From Epibacterium sp. Ofav1-8 (lineage in GTDB: Bacteria > Pseudomonadota > Alphaproteobacteria > Rhodobacterales > Rhodobacteraceae), in assembly GCF_022348185.1 (NCBI RefSeq), contig NZ_JAKRFD010000002.1, forward strand, positions 310,001 through 374,000: 64,000 bases of DNA, read 5' to 3'. The notes under the pieces were generated by a model. It saw only the letters and a list, made by a program, of their open reading frames with translations, had not been told where the DNA came from and did no database searches. Both the position numbers and the translations under genes were made by a program. Of this stretch, positions 1 through 12,311 are shown in pieces. Within the stretch, counting starts at the first letter, position 1, and the number at the start of each line of letters is the position of its first letter.

Positions 1-116
1 TGATGCTGGTCTCGGCGTTGATGGGGCAGGAACGGATGCGGCGGGTCTATGAACATGCGGTGTCCGAGCGCTATCGGTTCTTTTCCTACGGCGATGCCTC
101 GCTGCTGATCCCCTAG
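1..116 (+). CDS. queA: S-adenosylmethionine:tRNA ribosyltransferase-isomerase, 3' end only
   Basis: Only the last 37 codons lie in the window; the reading frame enters at base 3 and stops at 114-116. The visible tail contains LVSALMG, then an [14 protein letters not shown] segment, which matches the C-terminal signature of QueA ([10 protein letters not shown]-type endings). QueA makes epoxyqueuosine from preQ1-tRNA in the queuosine pathway, in the cytoplasm. The rest of the gene is upstream of the window, so the start and active site cannot be judged. The identification rests on this short but distinctive motif. Confidence 0.8.
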   Translation, partial: MLVSALMGQERMRRVYEHAVSERYRFFSYGDASLLIP

Positions 117-420
117 GCCGCGCGCGAGGGCCCGCGGGCCCGTTCCGATGATCCGCTCCACCACAGCCGGCCACAGACAGGGCAGGCGGGGGGTTGACCG
201 GTCCGGTCACTGTGGGAAGGTCGCCACAAGACCAGTGCGAGTCGGATTTGCCGGGCCATGGCGCGTCAAAACGGATCATAACTGACCCTTTGCGGCGCCG
301 ATCGCGCCGCATTTTTCGATTGCCCCGCCTGATGGCCGCGTGCCGGGGTTTCCTAACAATCTCTCTCGCCCGGCGCTGTGCCGGCGGGCTCCTGACAAAG
401 ACCGAAGGAGACGAAACGAC
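117..420. other. Intergenic region between queA and an MFS gene, with two palindromes
   Basis: These 304 bases carry no convincing gene. Two perfect inverted repeats are visible: a 14-bp GC-only palindrome at 128-141 just after queA, without a following T-run, and TGACCG-GTC-CGGTCA at 195-209, which has the geometry of a repressor operator. The region ends in AAGGAG, a ribosome binding site for the MFS gene at 421. Confidence 0.5.
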
Positions 421-1695
421 ATGTTTCAAGTTCTGTCGAGCGCCTGGGCGCTGCTGCTGGGTATCGGATTGCTCATGCTGGGCAACGGCCTTCAGGGGAC
501 GCTCCTGGGGGTGCGGGGGGACATCGAGGGCTATAGCGAGTTCATGATGTCCCTGATCGTCGCGGGCTACTTCGTGGGCCTGCTGATCGGGTCCTGGATG
601 GCGCCGGGCATGATCCGCCGCGTCGGCCATGTGCGGGTGTTCGCCGCGCTGGCCTCGCTGATTTCGGCGGTGATGGTGATCTATCCGGCGATCCCCAACC
701 CGATCGTCTGGATCATTGGCCGGATCGTGGTGGGGTTCTGCTTCTCGGGCGTGTATGTGACCGCCGAAAGCTGGCTCAACAATGCTGCCGACAACCAGAA
801 CCGGGGCAAGGCGCTCTCGCTCTATATGGTGGTGATGACGCTGGGGCTGGTGGCGGCACAGGGCTTCATCCTGATTGGTGATCCGGCGGGCTATCTGCCC
901 TTTGTCATCGCCTCGATCGCGGTTTCGATCTCCTTTGCCCCCATTCTGCTGTCGATCTCGCCGACCCCGGCCTTTGATACCGCCAAGCGGATGACCCTGC
1001 GCGAGCTGATGGAGGCCTCGCCGCTGGGCTGTGTCGGCATGTTCCTGCTGGGCGGCGTGTTCTCGGCCCAGTTCGGCATGGCGGCGGTTTACGCCACCTC
1101 GGTGGGGCTGGAGACCTATCAGATCTCCATGTTCACGGCGAGCTTCTTTGTCGGCGCGCTGTTCCTGCAATTCCCGCTGGGCTGGATCTCGGACCGGATG
1201 GAACGCCGGGTGCTGATCATCTTTGTCGCCGGCACCGCCAGCGCGGCCTCGATCATGGCGATGATCCTCGGCGGCTCCTTTGTGTTGCTGCTGACATCGG
1301 CCTTTGTCATCGGCGGGCTGGTCAATCCGCTCTACTCGCTGCTGCTGGCGCATACCAACGACTACCTGGAGCATGACGACATGGCGGCGGCCTCCGGCGG
1401 GCTGGTGTTCATCAACGGTCTGGGCGCATCCTCCGGCCCACTGATCATCGGTTGGCTGATGTCGGATTCGGTGATCGGCCCCAACGGCTTCTTCCTGTTC
1501 ATGGCGGTGCTGCTGGGCGCGCTGGTGTTCTATGCCGCCTACCGCTCGACGCAGCGGGCAACCGTCCCGGTCGAAGAGACTGGCGTGATGCCGGTGATGA
1601 GCCCGACGGCGACTTCGGTCGCGGTCGAGTTCGCCCAGGAGTACGCCATCGAAACCGAGCTGGAAGAGCAAGAAAACGCCGCTTCCACAGGCTGA
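421..1695 (+). CDS. MFS transporter, 12-TM
   Basis: A 424-residue polytopic inner-membrane protein of the major facilitator superfamily. Hydrophobic segments run through the chain from LLLGIGLLMLGNGLQGTL near residue 7. A loop motif of the GWISDRMERR type lies in the second half, and the C-terminal 40 residues are acidic and cytoplasmic-looking. An upstream in-frame ATG at 340 exists, but the start at 421 is preferred because AAGGAG precedes it and the earlier codons encode an Arg-rich non-family extension. It resembles the YcaD-type MFS group; the substrate cannot be told. A strong hairpin follows at 1718-1752. Confidence 0.88.
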   Translation: MFQVLSSAWALLLGIGLLMLGNGLQGTLLGVRGDIEGYSEFMMSLIVAGYFVGLLIGSWMAPGMIRRVGHVRVFAALASLISAVMVIYPAIPNPIVWIIGRIVVGFCFSGVYVTAESWLNNAADNQNRGKALSLYMVVMTLGLVAAQGFILIGDPAGYLPFVIASIAVSISFAPILLSISPTPAFDTAKRMTLRELMEASPLGCVGMFLLGGVFSAQFGMAAVYATSVGLETYQISMFTASFFVGALFLQFPLGWISDRMERRVLIIFVAGTASAASIMAMILGGSFVLLLTSAFVIGGLVNPLYSLLLAHTNDYLEHDDMAAASGGLVFINGLGASSGPLIIGWLMSDSVIGPNGFFLFMAVLLGALVFYAAYRSTQRATVPVEETGVMPVMSPTATSVAVEFAQEYAIETELEEQENAASTG

Positions 1696-1717
1696 TAGCG
1701 CCACCATGCCCAAAATG

Positions 1718-1752
1718 CGGCCTTCAGATCACAAAAGTGACTCTGAAGGTCG
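1718..1752 (+). terminator. Long hairpin downstream of the MFS gene
   Basis: CCTTCAGA-TCAC-AAAA-GTGA-C-TCTGAAGG forms a stem of about 15 bp with a one-base bulge and an AAAA loop, 25 bases after the MFS stop. It is followed by TCGTATTTGT rather than a clean T-run, so it may be a weak terminator, an mRNA-stabilising hairpin or an operator for the next gene. Confidence 0.5.
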
Positions 1753-1843
1753 TATTTGTAACCTAACGTCACTTGTGCTCGACCGGTGAATCAGGCTCAT
1801 CATGGGGTGTTACGTTATTTTTACAGCCGGTGGAGAAAGACCA

Positions 1844-2422
1844 ATGGCACGCCCTGAAGAGATACTGGAATTCTGGCTCGACGATGTCGGCGAGCAGGGC
1901 TGGTATCGCCAAGACGACGCGCTGGATGCACAGATCCGCGAGCGGTTCGAGGACAGCTGGACCAAGGCCTGCGAGGGCAGCTACTCGTTCTGGCTGACCT
2001 ATCCCAGCGGCGCGCTGGCCTATATCATCCTGATGGACCAGTTCCCGCGCAACATGTTCCGGGGCGAGGGCAAGGCGTTCTCCTCCGATCAGGCGGCGCT
2101 GGCTGCGGCCAAGGCGGCTGTGGACCGCAAGTGGGATCTCAAGATCGACGAACCGGCGCGCCAGTTCTTCTACCTGCCGATGATGCATTCCGAGAGCCTG
2201 TGCGATCAGGAGCGTTGCGTGCGGCTGATCCACGAGCGACTGGAGAAGACCGGCGCCGAAAACCTGCTGCATGCCCGCGCGCATCGCGAGGTGATCCGCC
2301 TGTTTGGCCGCTTCCCCTATCGCAACGAGGCGCTGCACCGCCCCAGCACCGCGCCGGAACTGGATTATGTCAGCGCCGGGGGCTATGGCTCCACCGTGCG
2401 CGACATGCAGGCCATGGCCTGA
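1844..2422 (+). CDS. DUF924 family protein
   Basis: A 192-residue soluble protein that fits DUF924: an opening EEILEFWLDDVG followed by DDALDAQIRERF, a central ILMDQFPRNMFRG, and a tail with GRFPYRNEALHR. The family is predicted to be an all-helical TPR-like fold and has no assigned biochemical role. An in-frame ATG at 1802 would add 14 residues; ATG 1844 matches the family's usual N-terminus and has GGAGAAAG upstream. It is a single gene between the MFS hairpin and its own terminator. Confidence 0.88.
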   Translation: MARPEEILEFWLDDVGEQGWYRQDDALDAQIRERFEDSWTKACEGSYSFWLTYPSGALAYIILMDQFPRNMFRGEGKAFSSDQAALAAAKAAVDRKWDLKIDEPARQFFYLPMMHSESLCDQERCVRLIHERLEKTGAENLLHARAHREVIRLFGRFPYRNEALHRPSTAPELDYVSAGGYGSTVRDMQAMA

Positions 2423-2460
2423 CACGTACCGCGACCGCACAGTGCCGCGCGACGTCCCAG

Positions 2461-2490
2461 GGCCCTGCCAGATTGGCGGGGCCTTTTTTG
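2461..2490 (+). terminator. Rho-independent terminator of the DUF924 gene
   Basis: GGCCCTGCC pairs with GGCGGGGCC (one G-U) across a short loop, immediately followed by TTTTTT. Confidence 0.85.
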
Positions 2491-2545
2491 TGCGGCGCCT
2501 GCCGTCATGACCGGGTGCCGGGCCACAGTGCCAGGGGGCGGCGGG

Positions 2546-3004
2546 TCACTCCGACAGGGGGCGCACCCCATAGGTGCGATGGGCATCCGCGCGCAGCTCG
2601 GCTTCGCTGCGGTCGGGATGGAACAGGTAACTCGGCGCCAGGATCGGCGTGCGGCGGGTGACACTGACCGAGATCACATGACGGATCGGAAATGCATCGC
2701 CTGTCATCGCCAGCAAGGGCGCTGCCAGTTCGGCAAAGCCGGGCGCTTCGGGGGCGAGGACCTCTGCCGTGCCCTCGATCTTGTGACCCCGTTGCAGGAA
2801 TACGTCGATCAGGCTGACGCAGACCGCCGGATTGGCGCGGATGTTGCGCACGCTGCCACCCGAGGCGATGTCGGCGATGACCAGCCGGTCCGGGTCCAGA
2901 TCGGCGTAGATTTCCTTGGGCGAGACATTGGGGCGATTGTCGGCCCCCACCGTGGCCAGCCAGCACAGGACGGCGTGTTCTGCTTCCTTGAAATCTCGGG
3001 TCAT
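2546..3004 (-). CDS. Pyridoxamine 5'-phosphate oxidase-like flavin split-barrel protein
   Basis: A 152-residue cytoplasmic protein. The order of elements is that of small split-barrel FMN/F420-binding proteins: an N-terminal helix with VLCWLATVG, a strand pair ending NVSPKEIYAD, a VRNIRANPAVCVSLID segment, then GTAEVL and a C-terminal helical/strand tail. The enzyme substrate is unknown; members range from PNPOx-like oxidases to heme or flavin reductases. The start at 3004 has AGGAGACC upstream. It is transcribed away from lpd, so the 3005-3323 region is a shared divergent promoter region. Confidence 0.82.
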   Translation of the reverse strand: MTRDFKEAEHAVLCWLATVGADNRPNVSPKEIYADLDPDRLVIADIASGGSVRNIRANPAVCVSLIDVFLQRGHKIEGTAEVLAPEAPGFAELAAPLLAMTGDAFPIRHVISVSVTRRTPILAPSYLFHPDRSEAELRADAHRTYGVRPLSE

Positions 3005-3323
3005 GGCGGTCTCCTGTGTTTGAACCTATCTGATCCCCTCAGCCTAGGCGCCAGGATCGCGCGCACCAAGCACCGCCCGCGACCGGCTGGGTCCGTCTTG
3101 CGACGCCCCGGCACCGGGGAAGAGCCCCGCCTGGCCAAGCGACAGAGCAGATGCGCCGGTCGGGGATTTTTCTGTTGCCCACCTGTCAGCGCTTGTTAGG
3201 GTCGGGGCGGTTTTGCGCGATCCTCCGCGCCGCGTCCGGACGGGGCGGCTTCGGTTGTTGCAGCGCGCGGAAAATTAGTTTAACGGTAAACTAGTTTTGG
3301 ATCTTTGTTCATGAGGGAACACA
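3005..3323. other. Divergent intergenic region upstream of lpd
   Basis: These 319 bases hold no supported gene. The notable structure is the 18-bp inverted repeat at 3276-3293, listed separately, about 30 bases before the lpd start. The rest is GC-rich without obvious repeats. Confidence 0.5.
3276..3293. promoter_or_regulatory. Operator-like palindrome upstream of lpd
   Basis: TAGTTTA-ACGG-TAAACTA is a perfect 7+4+7 inverted repeat in an AT-rich patch within GC-rich DNA. Its core GTTTAACGGTAAAC is CG-centred like the three boxes upstream of gap (22678-22734), suggesting a LacI-family-type site. Which protein binds is inference. Confidence 0.55.
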
Positions 3324-4718
<1,395 letters not shown>

Positions 4719-4739
4719 TTTCACCAGCATTGGTTTATG

Positions 4740-4769
4740 AAAGGCCGGGTCTCATGCCCGGCCTTTTTT
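4740..4769 (+). terminator. Rho-independent terminator of lpd
   Basis: AAAGGCCGGG pairs with CCCGGCCTTT and continues into a T6 run, 22 bases after the lpd stop. Confidence 0.93.
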
Positions 4770-4870
4770 ATGCGTTTTGTGTGGGTACAAAATAGCTGTC
4801 CTGTTGTCTGGCGTCCCGGCGGGCGCAGGCATAGGGTGGCGGTTCATTTGCAGCGGGCGAGGGCGACGGG

Positions 4871-6055
4871 ATGCAGCAGCAGGAGCGTGGGACAAATTGG
4901 GTCATGGTGCTGCTGATCTGGGCTGCGGGCCTCGGTGCCGCGGCGCAATACGGCAAGATCGCGGTGACCTTTGATCGGTTGCCCGCGCTCTATCCCGATG
5001 TGGGTACGGCGATGGGCTGGACGGTATCGCTGGTCGGTGTGCTGGGGATCGTCTTTGGTGTGGTGGCAGGGCTGTTTGTCTCGGCCTTTGGGTATCGGCG
5101 CACGCTGGTCTGTTCGCTCCTGCTTGGCGCGGCGATGTCGGCCTTGCAGGCGCTGCATCTGCCCTTTGGTCCGTTTCTTCTGACGCGGGTGGTCGAGGGA
5201 ATCTCGCATCTGGGCGTAGTGGTGGCCGCGCCGACGCTGTTGGCGATCCTAGCACATGGCCCGGCGCGCGGATTGGCGCTGACGATCTGGAGCACTTTTT
5301 TTGGCGTCGCCTTTGCGATCCTGAGCTGGGCCGGGCTGCCCTTGGTCGATGCTTATGGCGTGCTGGCGCTGTTTGGCGTGCATGCGGCGATCATGGCGGT
5401 GCTTGCGGTGATCCTGCATCTGGCGCTGCGCGATCTGCCAGTGCCTGTGCGCACGCGCTATCCGGACCTCAGCGCCTTGCCCGCGCTGCACCTCAACATC
5501 TACCGCTCGCCCTATAAAACCGCACCTGCGGCGGGGTGGCTGTTTTACACCTGCTGTTTTGTGGCGGTGCTGACGGTGCTGCCGCCCTTTATCGACGAGA
5601 GCATCCGCCTGCATGTGATGGGCGCGATGCCGCTGGTCTCTATTGCGGTGTCTTTGACGCTGGGGGCGGCTTTGCTGCGGCAGATACCCGGCGTGGCCGT
5701 GGTGCAGTTGGGATTTCTGATCGGCGCGGCGGCGATGCTGTGGCTCTGGGCCATGCCGGGGCATTGGCTGGCCTGTATGGCGCTGGCGGCGGGGTTCGGG
5801 CTGGTGCAGGGCGCAAGCTTTGCCGCCGTGCCGCAGCTCAATCACATCGCCGCCGCGCAATCAGAGGCCAATGGCGCCATGGCGCAGGCGGGCAATCTGG
5901 GCAATGCCATCGGTACGCCGCTGTTTGTCGCGGTGATTGCATTTGGCGGCTATGGCGCGTTGATGCTGACGGTGGCGCTGTTGCTTATCTGTGGCGCGGT
6001 GGTGCATCATAGCCTCGCTTCTCAGCGCCGCCGCTGGGCCGCTGACAGTTTCTGA
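4871..6055 (+). CDS. MFS transporter
   Basis: A 394-residue polytopic membrane protein with about 12 hydrophobic segments. The first half contains FGYRRTL, equivalent to the cytoplasmic loop motif between helices 2 and 3 of MFS carriers, and RVVEGISHLG as the helix-4 arginine motif. The substrate is not predictable. The stop at 6053-6055 lies only 16 bases before the SOS box of uvrA, so read-through transcription could reach uvrA, though uvrA has its own control site. Confidence 0.85.
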   Translation: MQQQERGTNWVMVLLIWAAGLGAAAQYGKIAVTFDRLPALYPDVGTAMGWTVSLVGVLGIVFGVVAGLFVSAFGYRRTLVCSLLLGAAMSALQALHLPFGPFLLTRVVEGISHLGVVVAAPTLLAILAHGPARGLALTIWSTFFGVAFAILSWAGLPLVDAYGVLALFGVHAAIMAVLAVILHLALRDLPVPVRTRYPDLSALPALHLNIYRSPYKTAPAAGWLFYTCCFVAVLTVLPPFIDESIRLHVMGAMPLVSIAVSLTLGAALLRQIPGVAVVQLGFLIGAAAMLWLWAMPGHWLACMALAAGFGLVQGASFAAVPQLNHIAAAQSEANGAMAQAGNLGNAIGTPLFVAVIAFGGYGALMLTVALLLICGAVVHHSLASQRRRWAADSF

Positions 6056-6071
6056 CAGCACAGCGCGCGTC

Positions 6072-6086
6072 GTTCCCTGTCTGTTC
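6072..6086 (+). promoter_or_regulatory. LexA (SOS) box of uvrA
   Basis: GTTC-CCTGTCT-GTTC matches the alphaproteobacterial SOS operator GTTC-N7-GTTC exactly. It lies 63 bases upstream of the preferred uvrA start. The same motif stands upstream of lexA at 52060-52074 in this window. Confidence 0.9.
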
Positions 6087-6148
6087 CGCATTTTCTCTTG
6101 GAGACTCGGGGCGGCTCACCTATGTGTATTGCAAAGTTTGGGGGCGAT

Positions 6149-9040
<2,892 letters not shown>

Positions 9041-9092
9041 GCGGCGTCCATCGGCGCCGGTGCAGCACGCGCGGGGCGCACGACCTTTGGTT

Positions 9093-9114
9093 GGGTGGGC
9101 AGAAAAACCCACCC
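9093..9114. terminator. Hairpin after uvrA
   Basis: GGGTGGG and CCCACCC form a perfect 7-bp stem around an A-rich loop, 53 bases after the uvrA stop. There is no T-run behind it, so intrinsic termination is uncertain. Confidence 0.4.
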
Positions 9115-9184
9115 GCGCCTCTTGAATGTTATCCCTCTTAACATCACGTGTCAGTGAACGGGATAAACATGTGAGGATGCCACC

Positions 9185-9910
9185 ATGTCATCGAGGGTCA
9201 TTGCCGCGTTGGGGTCCATCGCCATTGCGGGGGGCGCCTATATCGGGGCCAGCGCCATGGTCCAGGCGGAACAAAGCGCGTTCGGGTTCGAGGCGTTCCA
9301 CACCATCCAGCTGTCCGAAGGGATCGAGCTGTCCGTGGTGTCCGGGGCGGAGCGCTATCTGGTTACGGCGGAGGCCTCGGGCCTGACCGGCACGGATCGC
9401 TTGCAGATCACGCAGGACGGGCAGGTGCTGGCGATTGATCGCACCGATCGCTGGTCGCCGATGGGCGGGCTGCTGGACGGGCCACTGCGGGTGACGGTGC
9501 ATCTGCCGGAACTGCGCAGCCTGTCGGTGCACGAAGGCGCCATCGCCGAGGTGACCGGAGCGGTGGCGCAAGAGGTCGAATTCGACGTCACCAGCGGCAG
9601 CCGGTTGCGCATCTCGGATCTGGATGCGGCGCAGGTCTATCTGGAGGCCAGTTCCGGCGGCGATCTGGAGGTTTCGGGGCGCTGCGTGAAGCTGGATGTC
9701 ACCGCCTCCAGCGGCGGCGATATCGACGCGGAGGACTTGCACTGCAAGACGGTCCGCGCCTCTGCCTCCAGCGGGGCGGATGTGGATCTGACCGCGACCG
9801 GCCAATTGCGCGCCAAGGCGTCGAGCGGCGGCGATATCTCGGTCGAGGGCAACCCGGCGACACAGGACGTCAGCCATTCGGTCGGCGGCTCGGTGCGGAT
9901 CAAGGGCTGA
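9185..9910 (+). CDS. Exported GIN-domain (DUF2807) protein
   Basis: A 241-residue protein with an N-terminal hydrophobic segment (about residues 4-26) that looks like a signal peptide or anchor. The rest is a repetitive beta-rich domain with recurring ASSGGD(L/I) turns near residues 157, 175 and 215, typical of the GIN/DUF2807 beta-helix found in envelope proteins. The family has no established enzymatic function. The start at 9185 has GAGGATG upstream. Its 3' end overlaps the convergent membrane-protein gene by 11 bases. Confidence 0.8.
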   Translation: MSSRVIAALGSIAIAGGAYIGASAMVQAEQSAFGFEAFHTIQLSEGIELSVVSGAERYLVTAEASGLTGTDRLQITQDGQVLAIDRTDRWSPMGGLLDGPLRVTVHLPELRSLSVHEGAIAEVTGAVAQEVEFDVTSGSRLRISDLDAAQVYLEASSGGDLEVSGRCVKLDVTASSGGDIDAEDLHCKTVRASASSGADVDLTATGQLRAKASSGGDISVEGNPATQDVSHSVGGSVRIKG

Positions 9911-10343
9911 CCCGCGGGCGCGCGGCGGGGCGGGCCAGCAGCAGCGGCACAAGGAACAGCGCAAGAAAGGCGCTGTTCATCACCAGGTTGAACCCCGCCC
10001 CCGATAGGGCGGAGCCAAAGCAATCGGTCACATACCAGCCCAGCAGGGCCGGGATCAGAAGCCGCCGCGCCAGAACCGGATCGCGGGGATGGATCAGCGC
10101 GGCGACCTGCCAGATCAGCACCGCAAGCCCGACCATCAGCCCGCCTGAAATCGCAAACATCAGATGCGCAACCGGCGGCCCCAGGTCGGGGGCCTGATCC
10201 GAGGTCAGGAACGCCAGATCGACAAACAGGCGTCCGATCGGACGCAGCAGCGCCACATGCGGCGCCAGGATGAGGGTAAGGCCAAACAGCAGCGTCAGCA
10301 CCGCGGCGGTTTTCAGGGTACGGGCAGCGTGATCGGGGGACAT
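9900..10343 (-). CDS. Small polytopic membrane protein, function unknown
   Basis: A 147-residue protein with about four hydrophobic helices (near residues 8-30, 56-78, 89-106 and 115-137) and a short Arg/Pro tail. I do not recognise the family. ATG 10343 is preferred over the in-frame ATG at 10400 because GGAG lies just upstream and the extra codons encode a Cys/Arg-rich non-hydrophobic stretch. It is divergent from the XRE/MmyB regulator with a palindrome between them, a layout often seen when a regulator controls its neighbour; that link is inference. Confidence 0.7.
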   Translation of the reverse strand: MSPDHAARTLKTAAVLTLLFGLTLILAPHVALLRPIGRLFVDLAFLTSDQAPDLGPPVAHLMFAISGGLMVGLAVLIWQVAALIHPRDPVLARRLLIPALLGWYVTDCFGSALSGAGFNLVMNSAFLALFLVPLLLARPAARPRVSP

Positions 10344-10405
10344 GGCAGATCTCCGGTGGCGGGACAGTTCGGCACCACATGCGCAGGCGCAGCGCTGCAT
10401 TTCAA

Positions 10406-10420
10406 TTACCTATGAGGTAA
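10406..10420. promoter_or_regulatory. Palindrome between the membrane protein and XRE regulator genes
   Basis: TTACCT-ATG-AGGTAA is a perfect 6+3+6 inverted repeat midway between the two divergent genes. It is a candidate operator for the adjacent XRE regulator, or for any regulator of either gene. Confidence 0.5.
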
Positions 10421-10478
10421 GTGTGTGCGCGATCAAAATCTGCCACAACGGCAGTCGACCGCAAAAGGGGCATATCGG

Positions 10479-11255
10479 ATGGGCACGTTCGGCGCAGCGT
10501 TGAAAGACTGGCGGCAGATCCGGCGCCGCAGCCAGCTGGATCTGGCCATGGCGGCTGGCGTGTCCGCCCGGCACCTGTCGTTTCTGGAAACCGGACGCGC
10601 CCAACCCAGCCGCGCCATGGTGCTGCGATTGGCGGCAGAGCTGGCAGTGCCCCAGGCGGGCGTCAACACGCTGTTGCAGGCGGCGGGGCTGGCGCCGGCC
10701 TATGGCGCACGCCGCCTGACGGATGCGGAGATGGCGCCGCTGCGGGATGCGGTGGAGTGGATGCTGACCCGGCATGCGCCCTATCCGGCGATGGCCCTGG
10801 ATCGCCATTGGCGGATCTGTGCGCTCAATGCCCCGGCCCGGAGCCTGCTGGCACCGGTGGGCCTGGGCGAGGGGGCCGATATGCTGTCGGAGCTGATGCA
10901 GAACCAGCGGCTGCGGGACAGCCTGATCAACCTGGCGGAAATCGAGCGCCTGACCCTGCATCGTCTGCGCAGCGAGCTTGCTCATTTTGGCCGCGAACCG
11001 GTGCTCGAAGACGCGATCCGCAGGCTGGAGGCACATGTGGTGGCGGCCCCGGATACGGGACCGGCAGAAGGGCTGCCGCCGGTCATCCCCGCTCGCTATC
11101 GGCTGGGCGGTCAGGAGTTGTCGTTCTTCTCGGCCATTTCGCAATTTGGCACGGTGGAGGACATCGCCCTGTCGGAGTTGAAAATCGAATGCCTGTTCCC
11201 GGCGGATGAGCCCACGCGCGCGGCGCTGATCGCACTGACGGATGCGCAACCTTGA
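10479..11255 (+). CDS. XRE-family regulator with MmyB-like ligand-binding domain
   Basis: A 258-residue DNA-binding protein. Residues 5-60 form an XRE helix-turn-helix (GAALKDWRQIRRRSQLDLA, then GVSARHLSFLETGRAQPS), and the remaining part matches the MmyB-like domain, including WRICALNAPA and a late LSFFSAISQFGT motif. The family is proposed to sense small hydrophobic ligands such as fatty acids; the ligand here is unknown. A GTG at 10425 gives an 18-residue longer form; ATG 10479 is preferred because MGTFGAALK is the usual beginning and AAGGGG precedes it. Confidence 0.85.
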   Translation: MGTFGAALKDWRQIRRRSQLDLAMAAGVSARHLSFLETGRAQPSRAMVLRLAAELAVPQAGVNTLLQAAGLAPAYGARRLTDAEMAPLRDAVEWMLTRHAPYPAMALDRHWRICALNAPARSLLAPVGLGEGADMLSELMQNQRLRDSLINLAEIERLTLHRLRSELAHFGREPVLEDAIRRLEAHVVAAPDTGPAEGLPPVIPARYRLGGQELSFFSAISQFGTVEDIALSELKIECLFPADEPTRAALIALTDAQP

Positions 11256-11434
11256 CGTTGGCGCTGATCTGTCGCCGCATGTCACACAGGTGGCGATCCC
11301 GCCCGGCCATGTCCTGATCCATGCGGGGCGCAGCACGCCGTCGTTCAGGGACATGCTGGTGCAGCGGGCGACAGGCCCGCAGGTCGCGGATCTGTCGGAT
11401 CTGTCGGGGGATGAGCCGCCTCCGGTGGCCTCGA

Positions 11435-12307
11435 TCAGCTGCGGTTGCGGCCTTCGAAGCGCGGCAGCATGGCGGAGAAATCCTTGCCGGTGCCATCCTC
11501 CTGCTCGACAAAGGCGGTGTAGAGCGCCTCGGCCAGTTTGCCCATCGGGGTATCGGCGTCGGCGCTGTGGGCGGCCTGTTGGCTGAGGCGCAGGTCCTTC
11601 AGCATCAGATCGGCGGCAAAACCGGGCTGGTAGCCATTGTCCGCAGGCGACTGCGGGCCGACGCCCGGCGCCGGGCAATAGGCATTCATCGACCAGCTGT
11701 AGCCCGAGGAGGTGGAGACCACATCGAACATCTTCTGGCGGTCGAGGCCAAGCTTATCGGCCAGGGCAAAGGCCTCGCAGGTGGCGATCATGGTGACGCC
11801 GAGGATCATGTTGTTGCAGATCTTGGCGGCCTGACCGGCGCCGGCCTCGCCGCAATGCACCGCCTTCTGGCCCATGATGTCAAACAGCGGTTCCGCCTTG
11901 GCAAAGGCCTCGGCGGATCCGCCGGCCATGAAGGTCAACGTGCCCCCCGCGGCGCCGCCGATGCCACCGGAGACCGGCGCATCCACCGCCAGAAGCCCGG
12001 CGTCATGGGCCTGTTCCGCCACGGCGCGGGCGCTGTCCACATCGACGGTGGAACAGTCGACAAAGGCTGCGCCCGCCGCCATCGCGGGGATGATCTCTGT
12101 TGCCACATGGCGCAGGATGTCGCCGTTGGGCAGCATGGTGATGACCACATCCGCGCCCGTCGCGGCGGCGGCGGCGCTGTCGGCCAGGGTGACACCGTCG
12201 ACGCTGACCTCCGCCATGTCGAAGCCGGTGACCTCATGCCCGGCCTTGGCCAGGTTTGCCGCCATCGGGCCGCCCATGTTGCCCAGTCCGATAAATCCGA
12301 TCTTCAT
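11435..12307 (-). CDS. mmsB: 3-hydroxyisobutyrate dehydrogenase
   Basis: A 290-residue NAD-dependent enzyme that oxidises 3-hydroxyisobutyrate to methylmalonate semialdehyde in valine catabolism. It starts with the Rossmann signature GFIGLGNMGGPMAANL, followed by the substrate-binding DAPVSGGIGGAAGGTL and the catalytic-lysine region GEAGAGQAAKICNN. ATG 12307 is chosen because MKIGFIGLG is the family start, with GGAGGAGG lying inside the tail of the upstream gene; seven upstream in-frame codons are discarded. It is the last gene of an isobutyryl-CoA dehydrogenase / hydrolase / mmsB operon, with 4 bases between it and the hydrolase gene. Confidence 0.94.
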   Translation of the reverse strand: MKIGFIGLGNMGGPMAANLAKAGHEVTGFDMAEVSVDGVTLADSAAAAATGADVVITMLPNGDILRHVATEIIPAMAAGAAFVDCSTVDVDSARAVAEQAHDAGLLAVDAPVSGGIGGAAGGTLTFMAGGSAEAFAKAEPLFDIMGQKAVHCGEAGAGQAAKICNNMILGVTMIATCEAFALADKLGLDRQKMFDVVSTSSGYSWSMNAYCPAPGVGPQSPADNGYQPGFAADLMLKDLRLSQQAAHSADADTPMGKLAEALYTAFVEQEDGTGKDFSAMLPRFEGRNRS

Positions 12308-12311
12308 CTGT

